A stretch of 64,000 nucleotides of DNA from Colias croceus (GCF_905220415.1 NC_059556.1:6832501-6896500); one strand, 5' to 3'; positions 34,756-46,965 are shown, counted from the first letter of the stretch. A program made the numbers and translations. The notes: generated by a model from the letters alone, not told the origin.

Positions 34756-35370
34756 CAGGGGCCTTAGACAAACGTACGTAACGCCATGGAATAGAAACTG
34801 CTAACGCTAATTATTGACATAAGCTCATGACATTTTGGTAATGGTTCGATCACACTACCAACGACGCAGACGACCACGACCAAAGTTCCAATCTTGCCGA
34901 AATTTGTTCAAAATCAATATTAAAATCTCCCGTCATTCTGGTACTCAGGAATAAAAAAATTCGAGGTCAATTAATAAAAAGAAATAGGGTTTTTTGCGAT
35001 TTTCGCCGAGACGGTAAGTTTATCATACAATCACCTGAACCAAAATTGTATATAATCTAATTATCTATAAAAAAGGTTAAATACATTTTTTTCTAGGAGC
35101 CACCGTTTCTATGAAAAACCTGTTTGTTTATCCATTGATCTCAAATTTTTTTTTTCCAAACACCAATACGACAGGAAATTCTTAAATTTCATTTTTAATT
35201 GTGTTTTGCACAATTTTATTTAATTGCGACTGGATGAAAATTTTGTCCGTGGTCGTCGTTGTCGTTGGTAGGGTGACCGAATCCTTATGCAAAACATCAT
35301 ACGCTTATGTCAATTTCTATCGATAGCGTATTCTATTCCTTGGCGTTTTGCCGTTTGGCTAAGGCCCCAG
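34756..35370. mobile_element. 615-bp element with long inverted ends, copy 1
   Basis: The left end CAGGGGCCTTAGACAAACG and the complement of the right end CTGGGGCCTTAGCCAAACG open diverged inverted repeats of about 130 bp. Both include a CGACGACCACGACC-type block (34870 and 35250) and CACTACCAACGACG. A second copy, interrupted by insertions, is at 46685-48511. The CAGGGGCC ends hint at hAT, but no 8-bp duplication is visible. Non-coding. Confidence 0.7.
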
Positions 35371-36426
35371 GCATCCGATTAACCGATCTCTAAAAATGCT
35401 AATTTGAAGTGCGTTCTCACGAAATATTCTTGTGTGGAAGTTTTGCAGAAATATGGAAGTTAACATTGTTATACTTAATATGACTTTACAAATTTCTAAT
35501 ACAATAAATAATGAGCTTAGATTGCATGTTTTTAGTACGAGTGTCGGTGTACCCAGGTCCCAGTATCCGATGGACTAGTTTATAATGCATTGCTAATATT
35601 ATTTTTAATACTAAGAAGTCTATTAGTATCAAATGAAATACCTACTGTCTGTTATCCTGGTGGTTTAATAATTATCCACATTGACCCCAGGTTAGTCTTC
35701 ATTTTTCATAATTAGTCAAATTACATTTCGTAAAATAATTTAAACTGTCCCTTTCAAAAGCTCTCTAAATCATATTCCGACATCAAATTTCGAGCTTTTC
35801 TACGTAAATTACAACATTGTCATTCACGTGATGTCGCCGTCAAAAACAAAATGTCCGATTTCAATCCTACTGCTTAATATTCAGCCTGTGTGACCAGTAA
35901 GCCCTGGCTTAAGACACTGGATAAAAATAATGAAAACCTTACTGTAGGCAGATACAAATTACGTATCGTGTGTGGGCTAGGACAAAGCTTTGGATAAGGA
36001 CATTATTTGGTTGCTTTGTTCGCTCCTAACCTGTGCTCCTAACATATACAAAGAAGGTTTAATACTTCTGGAAAGTACTAGAATATCGGTGTAAGTAAAA
36101 GATTATTTATTTATGAAACAGACTGATTGTTCCCGTCATAGAGGTTGGCAAGAAATTGTAGCAAATGCATAAAGTATGCTCAAAGTTTAAATATTTTCAT
36201 CTTTTATGGAAAGCGTGTTATGGTATTTAAAATAAATCATTGGCAATCCATACATATCTAAATGTTAGCATATTCCATTTTTTATATAATGATTAATGAC
36301 TTATAACGAGTGCGTATTACTGAAAATCGTTAACATATCGATAAGAATCGATAGCTGTACCCCTGTATCCTCATTACGATTTATACCAAGTATTTATATC
36401 GCAGATAAATCTCATAACACAATAGT
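35371..36426. other. AT-rich DNA then an ATCGATA-rich patch
   Basis: No gene or repeat in 35371-36300. From 36330 to 36610 the sequence is rich in ATCGATA and TTATTGTTATTGTTTT words, an enhancer-like composition. Confidence 0.4.
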
Positions 36427-36444
36427 AGCGAGTAATTACTCGCT
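36427..36444. promoter_or_regulatory. Perfect 18-bp palindrome AGCGAGTAATTACTCGCT
   Basis: The palindrome contains the homeodomain core TAATTA and lies in the ATCGATA-rich patch 36330-36610, which also has Sox-like ATTGTT words. Binding is inferred only from the motif. Confidence 0.35.
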
Positions 36445-37371
36445 GCCTAGTAAGGGACAATAATCGAGACGATCCGATCGATTCCCGATGTATCGATACC
36501 TTATTCGATTCAGCTGCTTTATTGTTATTGTTTTAATCAAAACGAATTTGCATCCGATAGTTATGAGTTCGATTCATTACGAGCTATTCGAATGGAAGAT
36601 TATTTATTGTATCGATTTTATTAGTGCTGGTTTTATTAGGGGAGGTATTAGCATTGTATGGAATTAACTATTAGGAAATGTACAGCCTGTATGTATAAAG
36701 TCGTTATGATAAGATTAATAGGATAACAGTTAAAGTTATGTGAACATTTTTTCTTTGGTGATTTGTTCAAACTTATACTTTATATTTTTTCACTATATCA
36801 CTTGACTTGCTTGAACCTTATTATAAAATAGGTTGAATATGTTTTACTATACTAACTTTTTGGTCGTTAATGTACCTAATCATTTCATACATTAAGAAAT
36901 TAGGATGGTTTAAACTATAATATAAATTTTCATAAAATACGGTGATCAGCAGAAGGTGAGCAAAAGCACACTTTTCGCATTAAACTCTGTCCCGTTCTCT
37001 CACATGCAATTTGTGTAAGTGTAATCTTCCCTTTCTTTCTTGCAAACGTGACTAGCGTACTAGTTGCTAAAAGTTACCCCAATTTATAGACTAAGAGCTG
37101 CTTACAATTTTTCTTTCAATATCGATTTCAATATCGATTGCATGTTTTACTGTTTTAAATCTCTATTTATAGAAATTGCGTGCTCGAGACTTCATAGAAC
37201 TTTGAATTGAAACATTAACTTCTTTTTTCCCTGTTGTATTATTACCATAGATTTTTTAACAAACTGACTAAATCCAAAACTATAACGTATATAAACTAAA
37301 TAATAGCTAAAGTATTTAATATTTACTAAAAAATAAATTTCAGCAAATTTTGGCAAATAGACGGACACACG
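36445..37371. other. AT-rich DNA, nothing further
   Basis: After the ATCGATA-rich patch ends near 36610 nothing is recognisable. The GTAAG words near 37015 lack paired acceptors. Confidence 0.45.
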
Positions 37372-37373
37372 TA

Positions 37374-38672
37374 GGGGAGACCGAGGGGAGTTGAAACAAT
37401 TTTTACGTTTTGTTTAATATTACTCATATTATTGTCAGAAATCTTATGGCACTGGTACCAATCGATAGGTAATTCTATACACTTGCGAATGGTTAGCATA
37501 AATAAACGGTAAGCGTTAAAAATGATGGTGAAAAATTGACTTAATCGCAACAAGTCAACTTGTTTCAATTCCCCTCATACCGAGGTAAGATGAAACAGAG
37601 GTCGAGGAGAGATGAAACATTATGATTCTGGGGAGTAATAGGAGCTGCAAAATAAAAATGTTGATCTGATTCAAAGGTTTTAATTAAAACTTATATTTTC
37701 AAGTAATCAACGACCTTTATAAGTAATATTTTAATGACATATCAGTCAATTAGGTCTAATACAAATAATACACACTAAAATTAATAAAAATTAACATGCG
37801 TAACATCAATTATAATTAGTCAAATCAACAAAATGTTAAAAACTAAATCTTTGACATAAAATAGTTAATAATCAGTCGTTTTTTAAGTATTAAAATAAGT
37901 ACCTACTATAAACTATTTAAGGAACAATAATTTAAAAAATGTCAAAAGCAAAGTTCTCCACCAGCACAAGTTTCATGAGCCCGAGCCCACCATTGGCATT
38001 TCAGACATTGAGCCCACTTTTCTTTGGATCTGTTATTTGAACATGATTCCATACAGTAAATGCAGCAGGATTCCTCTTCTTCTTCATCACTATCTTCTTT
38101 TCTTGACATCCTTAACCTTTTTAGTTTTACAGCCTGGTTTTGATCTTTTTCTTGCTTTAGTTCCTCCAGTTGGCATGCTTAAACAAATAAACATATTAAA
38201 TCAATAATAACATCCTATAATCTTCGTACTTTTTAACTATAATCAGATATTAAATTAAAAGCAAGGAGAGTTGAAACAGACTGTTTCAAATCACCTCGGT
38301 GAGAAAAAACCTCCCAATTTTTACTCAAATCTCGATCAAGCAGTAAATAGACAGAAATCAAATTTACCAAGTATATTTCAAGAATCTATAGATAATAAGT
38401 TTTTAAAACGTATATAACTCAACCCAAAAAAGAAAACCAATATTAAAGTACAAGCATCGTAAAAAATCATGAAATACTTACTTTTTACGATTTTCGGCAC
38501 ATGTCATTCAGAACTACAAAACTGCACAAATGACGCCACCGGCGTGAACTGACGCGATAGCTTGTGGCACGAGATGTTTAAAAAAGACGTTGCCAGATCG
38601 CTAAAGGTTTTAAGTTCCGAGAAATCGGGACTGTTTCAACTCACCTTTGTTTCAAATCCCCTCGGTCTCCCC
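37374..38672 (-). mobile_element. 1.3-kb TA-flanked, pogo/Tigger-like element remnant
   Basis: GGGGAGACCGAGGGGA at the left is exactly inverted at the right end, with TA directly outside both ends (37372-37373 and 38673-38674). TA target duplications are the hallmark of the Tc1/mariner/pogo group. Close to both ends are repeated GAG(A/T)(G/T)TTGAAACA or AGATGAAACA words (37385, 37557, 37587, 37610, 38265, 38280, 38634, 38648), likely subterminal binding repeats. The minus strand holds a broken cysteine-rich reading frame described separately. A DDE catalytic region is missing, so the element is internally deleted and non-autonomous. Confidence 0.65.
37942..38507 (-). pseudogene. Broken transposase-tail gene with PHD-like finger
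   Basis: On the minus strand a 26-nt open piece starts at ATG (38507) and ends at a donor GTAAGT (38481). A second piece begins after TTATTTGTTTAAG (38177) and reads a basic stretch (GGTKARKRSKPGCKTKK) until a TAG at 38092. In another frame ATG (38109) to TGA (37942) gives 55 codons: an acidic DSDEEEEE run, then CCIYC, WAQCLKC and HETC, spaced like a PHD-type Cys/His finger. Basic region, acidic run and finger are the usual C-terminal order in insect pogo/Tigger-like transposases, so a small frameshift between 38092 and 38109 is likely. The HTH and DDE domains are absent. A decayed domesticated gene is less likely given the TA-flanked TIRs. Confidence 0.55.
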
Positions 38673-38854
38673 TACATAATACCTATTGCACCTGCACTTA
38701 TTAAGTAGGAATTTTGGTAGAACAAACTAGCTATCATATTCTTCAGCAGCTCTAGGTACATAGTTATTTTTATGAAACTTCACCTGCTTGTGAACTTTAA
38801 GCTTCTTAAATGAGCTTTTATATCGTACTCTGCACTTTTCTGAACAAAATTATG

Positions 38855-38944
38855 GAAGAAGATAGTATTATGATTAGATAGTAGATAATAATATAATTTG
38901 GTAGAAGATAGTAATATAATTTGGTAGTTGATAGTAATATTATA
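38855..38944. repeat. Short tandem repeat, ~21-bp unit
   Basis: Three units of about 21-22 bp with the pattern GATAGTAATATAATTTGGTAG (38881-38944), preceded by a degenerate half-unit. AT-rich, non-coding. Confidence 0.75.
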
Positions 38945-39069
38945 AACTTAGCAATTGTCTAGGTATTAGCTGTGTTTAAAGGTAAACTCATTTATCAACA
39001 TTACAATTATTATACGTAATCGAAAATGTGCTTTGTAAATGTAGAAAAGTAAGTATGATTACATTGAAC

Positions 39070-39307
39070 AAGCTTTATTTAATTATTTTCACGAAACGTT
39101 TTTGTAAGGAAAATTTATCATTTTAACTTTGTTAAAAATATTACAGAATGTTAGGAAATCAGCTTTTAACAATCATTATAAAATAGAATTAAGTTTCAGA
39201 TAGGTACATTAAATTGACATGTCTAATATTCTGATAATTTACCTTTTTTCGTAATGATGAGTTACAAAGAATCAAATAATTGCAATTGTAATTAACGAAT
39301 GAATAAA
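39070..39307 (-). repeat. 238-bp dispersed repeat, copy 2
   Basis: Inverted, high-identity copy of 17284-17518, 22 kb away. The 75-codon minus frame 39189-39416 partly lies on it and is not a gene. Confidence 0.75.
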
Positions 39308-39427
39308 ATTTATTGTGTCGATTATAACGCCGTTTGACCCTCAATGAGATATATTCATAGGTAAAGCTAATATGGATATGCCACAAAAAGTATTTAAATT
39401 TTTTAATCGTTGTCATATTATGAAAGA

Positions 39428-39564
39428 AAGTCGTGTTAGTTGCACTATTTATAACAAAAGAACGGCTGAACTGATTTGGCTGAAAATTTGTGGGGAGGTA
39501 GCTTAGAACCTATTTATCCCTATAAAATTGGAAAAAAATGCCTACCGGGGCGAACAGCTAGTCT
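39428..39564 (+). mobile_element. Short element with CTAGT end
   Basis: It contains GAACGGCTGAACTGATTTGG, TTGTGGGGAGGTAGCTTAGA and a CCGGGGCGAACAGCTAGT end. The block order (a GAA..GATTTGG block in the middle and an AGCTAGT end) resembles the short element families elsewhere in the window, but the sequence is distinct. Single copy here. Confidence 0.5.
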
Positions 39565-42500
39565 CATGTCAAGCTTTTTTAATTTTTACGATATTTAATA
39601 TTTATAACATTCGACTTTAATTGCAGGTCTCAATAAGCATAACTTATGTTTTTAAAAATTGATTTTAAGATGTTTTTGTTCTACAATAATTTTGCAATAA
39701 TATTCCGAGAAAAGTTCTTGTCTCGATAAGAGATAAAATCAAAAATCGGAATACTTATGTCCGTCAAGCAAGTCATGTTTTTGTGTATTATGACAACAGT
39801 TATTCAATATCTGATTGAATCTGGAATAAATATCGATACGAATAAATTGAATTCAATTGTAATAATGAGGATACGTATAACTATGCACTATACAGTATAC
39901 ATAGTTAGTAGTAGGGTTCTATAAAACTTCTGCTCATTATTTTAAGCAGCTAAATTCCCTAATCTTCCGCAAATAACGATAATTATTCGAAAAACAATAT
40001 TAAAATACATATCTAAGAGCCTCGTCAAATTACCTACTGAAAAGTATTGAAACGAAAAATACAAATATTATTTAAAGTCGAAACAAATTCCAGCTCAAAT
40101 AGGTTTCGGTGTTTAGTAATGTACTTTTTTTGTTCTATTTTAATTTGAACGTATTCATTTTTATAATATATTACCTAACCACACGCGTATATAAATCCAG
40201 ATTGAGAAACGTCAAGTACAATTTTGCAAAGAATTAGCATGTTTGATTTGCTTTCCTTTTTCGGTATGTCCATAAATTCTTTACGAACGACAATTAAAAT
40301 CGTACTGGGTGCATTAATTTATACTTTTTTCTTAGCACTTTTAATTTGTCGGCGAATGTTTTGCATAAATTCCTTTGCGTCAAAAATGCTCACTTCCAAT
40401 TAGTAGGGAGGGCTAATTTATTTCGTCTTAATAGGAATTTGGAAATTTCTTTTGTTTACTTTGCTCGAACAATTGGTTGTTTCGAAGATTTCATGTTTTT
40501 TTTGTGGATTTTGATTGGATTAGTGTACGTATAAGGTAATACGGTTTTCTTTGATGTTAGTGGTTGTTTTTAGTGTATCGTGTTGTTAGTAAAATGGCAA
40601 AAGCAATGTTTTATTCGGTAAACGAGATCAAGTTTTAAAAATGTTGATGGAGTAATATTCTTTCCCATAAACTTTTTTTATATTCCTGTAATTTAAAAAT
40701 ATGTTTTAGTTTTATCGTAAACATTAAAATTGAAAACACTACAAAAGCCAAATAAATATGGTACTCTCGAATGATTTATACCTACTTAATACCAGCTTTT
40801 AAAAATAATAACTAAAAAAAATTGTACAGCTGTCAAAAATATCTGAACACTCATAGAAAAAACACTTTCATCCCATGATATACTGGTAACAACCACAACT
40901 ATTACTTAAAGCATTATATATTTCGTAATATCATAATCTTACACCGAAATGCTTTTATATTCCGGGGGCGCTAAAAATTATTTTGCAAACAATATCTACG
41001 AGGAAAAATGTACTTTATACAGTACGTCTTTGAGTCTAAATTGCCTTGACAAAATGTAACAAAGTCAGCTTGTCCCTTAGTTTTAATCCAGGACTTATAA
41101 CTTGATCCCGGGATCGGATGACCAACGTCACATTAAACCGGGATTTGGTCACTTGTAATACTAATTCGTTCCCCCGATTCGATTGAAAATGCTCCGTTTC
41201 TAGAACGTTCCATTTTGTGTATGGAATTTTAACATTGGAAAGGAAATTTGCCGAAATACTCGTAGCAGATTTAAAATAGAAATATAATTAGAATGAAAGC
41301 ACGAGGGGTTGCTTTTTAAGTAATTTATTAGCAAAGCATTTCTTTTTAATTATCTGTGGTCGGTGATATTCGCAAAAACTACCAGGATATTAAAATAGTT
41401 TTTGTAAATTTTGCATGATTGATAAGCCAAAAACTGACTTACGAAAAGCTCCATATAATATTGACATAGTATTCGAAAAATACAACCTTATTGTAATGTC
41501 CTTCAATTCAGTCCTCAATTACTCATTTCAAAACCTACTAACACTGTAAAAAAATCTAATATCCCAGCATTATTATCTACTTTCTAAATACGAAACAATA
41601 AGAAGAGCCGGCTCCTTGCAAACAATTATTAAGGCGAGGCCACACCGTTTAAAACGACGCGTCGCTCCGTCTTGAGCGAGCCTAATTCTCTTATAAATAT
41701 TCATGTACCTATTATAGTCGTCATATTGTGATACTTTGATTAAGTGTCTTCAACCCTCGGCTTCTGATTAATGGAGGTCGCAACGATTGTTCGGGCGGTG
41801 CCTTTTGACGTTTTTTACTGACGCGATAACGCGATGCTACTGTCTCGTTTTATTTTATTGGAGTTATTTGTCATTGATGTGACGGATATCAACGTTTAGA
41901 AGTTACTATTGTTACAGCTGGAGGAGGTTGGTATGATTTTTTGACTTATTTAGAATATGACTAAACTGAGTTCTTTCACTTGCATTACATAACCATAAAG
42001 GTTTATTTTTAATATAGTATTAAAATACATATGTTACGTTTTAATTAAACTGCAAGATGAATGGTGCAATTACAACTTTAAATACTTTATAGGAAAGAAT
42101 ATAAACAAGTCATCAGTTATTTTTTATGTACTTCCTTATACCGATCAATTGATCATATATCTTGTGTAGTGTGTATCATTTTCCATCAATAAATAAAACT
42201 CTTATTAAGTTGAGAAACATATTTACGATGTTAAGAAAAAATAAAGAAAATGAAAACAACCATCGCTCAATTCAACACAGTCCTCAATTTGTAAGACGTA
42301 GGTAACAAGATTCATCACCCTTGAGGTGCATCTAAATGTTTGATTTTAATTAACTGGATACGGTATTAATAAGTCGCTGTCGTGTCGCGCGTCAGTGCTA
42401 ATCGCCGTCGCTTTATCTTGTCGCACCCTTATTAGCTAATGTGAAGAGTTGGCGCCAAATTTGAATATGGAATTTAAAGATTCAAATTTTTTTTTTATGA

Positions 42501-43428
42501 ATCTGTATTTTAGGCCAGTCACTGTTGTTATATTAAGTACCTAATTATACATATAGACTTACATGCTTGCAAAAACATCAGTGTGAACAATGTATTAAAT
42601 GTATACATATTTGTATGTAAATCAGCATGGTATAACATATTACAAAATTGGCTAATCCCAATGCATAGAATTGGCTGAGACATCAAACTTGGATAATCAA
42701 AGTGTACTCCCCCGGCGCGACGTGATTGACGCGAAATCAAAGATGGAGTAAGATTTTCAATATCTGTTTTCATAATAACGTGATGCATATATTTGTTTCT
42801 AATGTTTTAAATATTACTAACTAAAGTCATCGAAAACTAAGTTTTTAATTCTTACGATCTATAAAAATATTAGGCCGAGGCCTTGTCAAATATTCCAACA
42901 ATTGCAATGTTTTGTTAAACACGAATTTACCTATTGTATTATATTCATAATGTTTTATCGAATAAGCTTTTGTATTAGATTATCATAATAGAGCTATTTT
43001 AACACTGTACAGAAAACGTAAACAAAATTTAATTTATTAGGTAATTCAATGCCTCCCAACAGAACTTAAAGACATTGATTTATTTAGCTAAGCTCACAGA
43101 AATAACAAAAAGTACTTACTATCATCACACAAAAAATATGTATCTACCGTTTTATGGTGTATTGCTAAAAAACGTGCGTATACATCGGATAATCAGATGA
43201 AAGGCAAGAAACCCCTTTACGTAATCCTTTCATAGCCCTAATCTAAGTCTGGAAGATATGCAGGGTGGCCATAAATAATACTCAAATAAATCGACATATG
43301 TAAATGTTGCCAAATTATTTATTGAGGGTGCATCTTATAGAGGTCGAAGGGCGTATAGTTCTTGGTTATAGCACAGATAATATAATACTACAAGTAGCAC
43401 AGAATAGTTAATAGTAGAGATTGTATAG
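39565..43428. other. Long repeat-poor AT-rich stretch, no gene called
   Basis: CpG-richer patches at 41640-41700, 42370-42430 and 42690-42760 stand out. The last lies on an 86-codon minus frame (42528-42788) with no splice support or recognisable domain. An inverted GGGATC...GGGATTTGGTCAC pattern around 41105-41155 may be a decayed MITE. This is a good place to look for conserved non-coding DNA. Confidence 0.35.
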
Positions 43429-43500
43429 TGTGCTCCGCGGTTTTACCCGCATTGCACTCCGTTCTTATTGGTCAAAGATGATCTAACCTATAGCAAGCTT
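43429..43500 (-). mobile_element. Fragment of the 'GCTGAAGAG' family
   Basis: The complement reads AATGCGGGTAAAACCGCGGA followed by GCACA, matching the 3' part of the element at 6691-6878. The 5' part is absent. Confidence 0.55.
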
Positions 43501-43585
43501 CTAGTTAATATTCTGTGCCTATAGCTAGTTTTGAATAAGCTGTAATTTATTATTTATTTTAGAAGAAGAAGTTTGCTGTCTGGCC

Positions 43586-43816
43586 CAAGAAGCTTATATC
43601 TAATATACACTGGAGATTGCACTATGAACGTTGACTTGTCACGGGAAGGTATGACCTTGAATGACGCCTGGTTGTTTTTTGTCCCTTTCACACCTAACTT
43701 GGCAAGTTGGTATGAAAGGGATGAAGGAACAACCAGGCGTCATTCAAGGTCATACCTTCCCGTGACAAGTCAACGTTCATAGTGCAATCTCCAGTGTATT
43801 AGTTATAAGCTTCTTG
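43586..43816. mobile_element. 231-bp near-perfect palindrome (foldback)
   Basis: The arms (CAAGAAGCTTATA... and its complement) are inverted copies with very few mismatches, meeting at about 43702 at AACTTGGCAAGTT. Weaker complementarity (CTGGCC/GGCC(A)GAC) extends just outside. The 69-codon plus frame 43573-43782 is an artefact of the low stop density in the arms. No TIR family or target duplication is clear. Confidence 0.85.
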
Positions 43817-46147
43817 GTCTGGCCTAATAATTTAGTTTTTTTAGCAAGTACTATAAATTTAAAAAAAGAATTACAAATAATGAAATTCTAAAGAATATTT
43901 ATTTTTGATACAGAGCCTTTTATACAAAATAAATTAAGTAAGTTTAAGTTTAAACCAAGTATAGTACCTATAATTAATAACAAAACCAATAAGTACTTAC
44001 AGTGAGAAAGCTTTAAAGCTCAAACTAAACGAACAATCCTGATACCACTTACTTACTTACATTACAATATGACAGCATATGTAGAACATAATTTCCATAC
44101 ACATTTGAAATGTTAGTTAAATGTAGCGAAAGAAGTTATGCAAATCTCTCAGTTAAGTTGAACTCTGATTAGAGGATCTGCAATGGTTTGTGAACGCACG
44201 CGCCGTTAACCTTCTGTTAAACGGTAACTGCCGTTTAAATTTAATTTCCTTTTTTAGATTGTGTCATTGTAGTTGTGACTTGTAATCAACTTGTAATAGA
44301 TAATTTTGTGAAATATGTTTTATCTAGATTGAAGTGTAAATTTTCTTATTTTATAGCTATTTATTTACATAAGTTTCGTATGTGTGGATTATAATTTATA
44401 TTGGTGGTTGTTCAGTTGTTATTATCCATTTCTAAACTAGAGTTTAATGTCAATTAAAAATTTGGAAACAAATACGAGCGCATAAAAACAAAATTATTTT
44501 TCTAATTCCATCATACCTTATTAAACGTAAATTAATTATTATGTTTACCAATAATTTCTTGCAACATGCTCGGAATTTCCTTGCTGCTTTGTCTTATTAT
44601 TAATTAATTTTTCTTCCTTTACGTTGACCTTTTACAATTTTAATTCCACATAGGTACATATTTAAGATTTTATCACTAACTATTTTGAACCTCTATCCGT
44701 TCGCATATTTGACAATTGAGCGTGATCAGCATTAGCAGCCCCTCAACACACAATAAAACAATAATTAAATCCGCTGGGGTCACGGGAAAAAATCCAATTT
44801 TCTTTTACTGCCTCCATACTGTGGAATCTCCTTAGTATGCAGTGTTTTGCGTAATGCCGCTTTAAGCTGTCAAGTGTGGAAGAGGTTTTCTATGAGTTGG
44901 ATTGAGTTTCTCGGTCATTAATTAAGTGTATTGACTTGAAATAGTTTTCTGATTTTATATTTGATACATTTCGTAATTTGTAGATATAAACTTTAATGGT
45001 ATCACCACAAAACAATTTAAACGCAGTCTAACTTTAAACCAGGGATCTGTCACTTTAATAGTTGTCTATGTGAAATACGACAAAACTAGATAAACCCTTT
45101 CTAAAGTCTTTTGTGGTAAGACAGTATATAGTTACATTTTCAAGTTTATTTGTTTACACAGCATGAATTGGAATTTATAATTTCTCTGCAGCTTACTGTT
45201 GTTATTTTATATTCATCACATGAATTATGGAGCCGTCATAATTATACATAAACATTTTAATTGATTAAAAAACGTACGCCAATTATAATGAGCCGATAAT
45301 AATATTTTGGAATACAGGACATGTTTAAATATTCAATTATTACTTTTAACTTGGACCCATTGAACATTAAATCGCGCTTGGCCAGTTTTTTGGCAACACA
45401 ATGCGTTAACAACGTCTCTGTATAAATATCGATATCTTTTTATTCAACTCATTTCTATATTGCTAAACGCGACACTGACTTCGAATGCCATTCTTTTATC
45501 GTTAATTAATAATCGATCGTATGCGTCAGGTCATAAATTTCAAAATTGAATACACTTGAAACGATCTTGATAAGGATTTCAAGTTCTATAATATAAGCTT
45601 TATCCAACGTGGATAGAGTTCATTTTACATTGCATTGTGATAAAATACTGCTAAATGAAGTGTTCGAAAAAAGGTTGCGACTCATATAGGGTGTATTAGG
45701 TTTTAATAATGGTAGGATTGCATTGTTACCATGACTATTGGAGTAGGAAATATCTTATGAGAAAAACGCGTGAAATTCTTTCGTTTTGATGCGCCATTTT
45801 ATTAGATTCGATTGTAGAATCTGTATTGTTGAAGGCCTTATTGTGATGTGAAGCTTTTATGGTATCTCGTTTTATCTGATATCATTTAAAGATTTGAAAT
45901 AAAGATTGATTTCTTACAAGAGCTTAAAGAAAAGTGGGGACTTTTCCATACTCTCCGTTTAAATTCCGTAAAAAATCGAGTGGTAATGTGTTGAAATGTT
46001 ATAATATAACTACAGGCTAGTCTGTATCTATAACTTCTGGTACATGTTACTGACATGATGGATCATTTTAATCAATTTAAATACTTTTAGTAGAAATTAC
46101 AAAAGGCAGGTTGGTTTTCAAAAATGTTTGTGAATTTGTTTTGTATG
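43817..46147. other. AT-rich DNA, no gene or repeat recognised
   Basis: A short inverted GTTAA...CCGTTTAA arrangement at about 44205-44245 and a CpG-poor background. The acceptor-like TTTCTCTGCAG ending at 45191 has no paired donor. Confidence 0.45.
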
Positions 46148-46241
46148 TCGTCTAAGTTTTAAAACTCTTATCATGCGAGTTGCATCCTATTTTGTCATCT
46201 AAGTTTTAAAACTACCTTATCCTGGGAGTTGTATCCTATTT
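46148..46241. repeat. Two-unit tandem duplication, ~47 bp
   Basis: TCTAAGTTTTAAAACT...GAGTTG(C/T)ATCCTATTT occurs twice in tandem with several differences. It ends about 40 bp before the hAT-type element. Confidence 0.8.
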
Positions 46242-46867
46242 CTTGCTACGTTATGCCAAGTATTAATGCCTTTTCTAATACGAATATCACCAGTGCCGTC
46301 TTTACCATAGGGGCACAGGGGGCCAGTGCCCAGGGCCCCCCATCGTCAGGGGGCCCCCCTGGAGGAGATGTAGGACTGACAATTTTTCTCACATAAATCT
46401 CAAAATATTTTATTAAAAAGCAATACAGCTTTTTAATGCCAGAACGTCAGATCATTTTCAGATTTATTCGAATCAAAACATCTCATTACAAGGTTATTAC
46501 ATGGAATAATTCGAGTGATTCGAACACCATTATAATTAACTTATCAGACATTTACTCGAATTATTTATTTACTTATTAACGTAATATAATATATTTTTAC
46601 TTGAATCATTTTGAGATTTATGAAAATTACTAACAAGTCTAAGTTTACAGAATAGCATACAAGGGCGTTGTGACAAAACTTTAATCTCTGGGCCTCTAGA
46701 CAAGTGGCAGAAAAGCTAGAGAATAGAATCCACTATTGATACTAATTGATATAAGCTTATGACGTTTTGCTAATGTTTCGGTCACACTACCAAGGACGAC
46801 GACGACCACGACCAAAATTCCCATCCAGCCGAAATTTGGTGAAATTATTAAAAACACAATCTATACT

Positions 46868-46963
46868 TAATATAATAAAGCTGAAGAGTTTGTTTTTTTG
46901 TTTGAACGCGCTAATCTCGGGAACTACTGGTCCGATTTGAAAAATTATTTCGGTGCTAAATAG
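46868..46963 (+). mobile_element. Partial 'GCTGAAGAG' family copy (nested)
   Basis: AAGCTGAAGAGTTTGTTTTTT and CTACTGGTCCGATTTGAAAA match the element at 6691. The 3' half is missing and the break joins directly to the next MITE fragment. Confidence 0.7.
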
Positions 46964-46965
46964 CC

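Noticed and set aside
43573..43782. 69-codon plus frame
   Set aside because: It is created by the two arms of a near-perfect palindrome.
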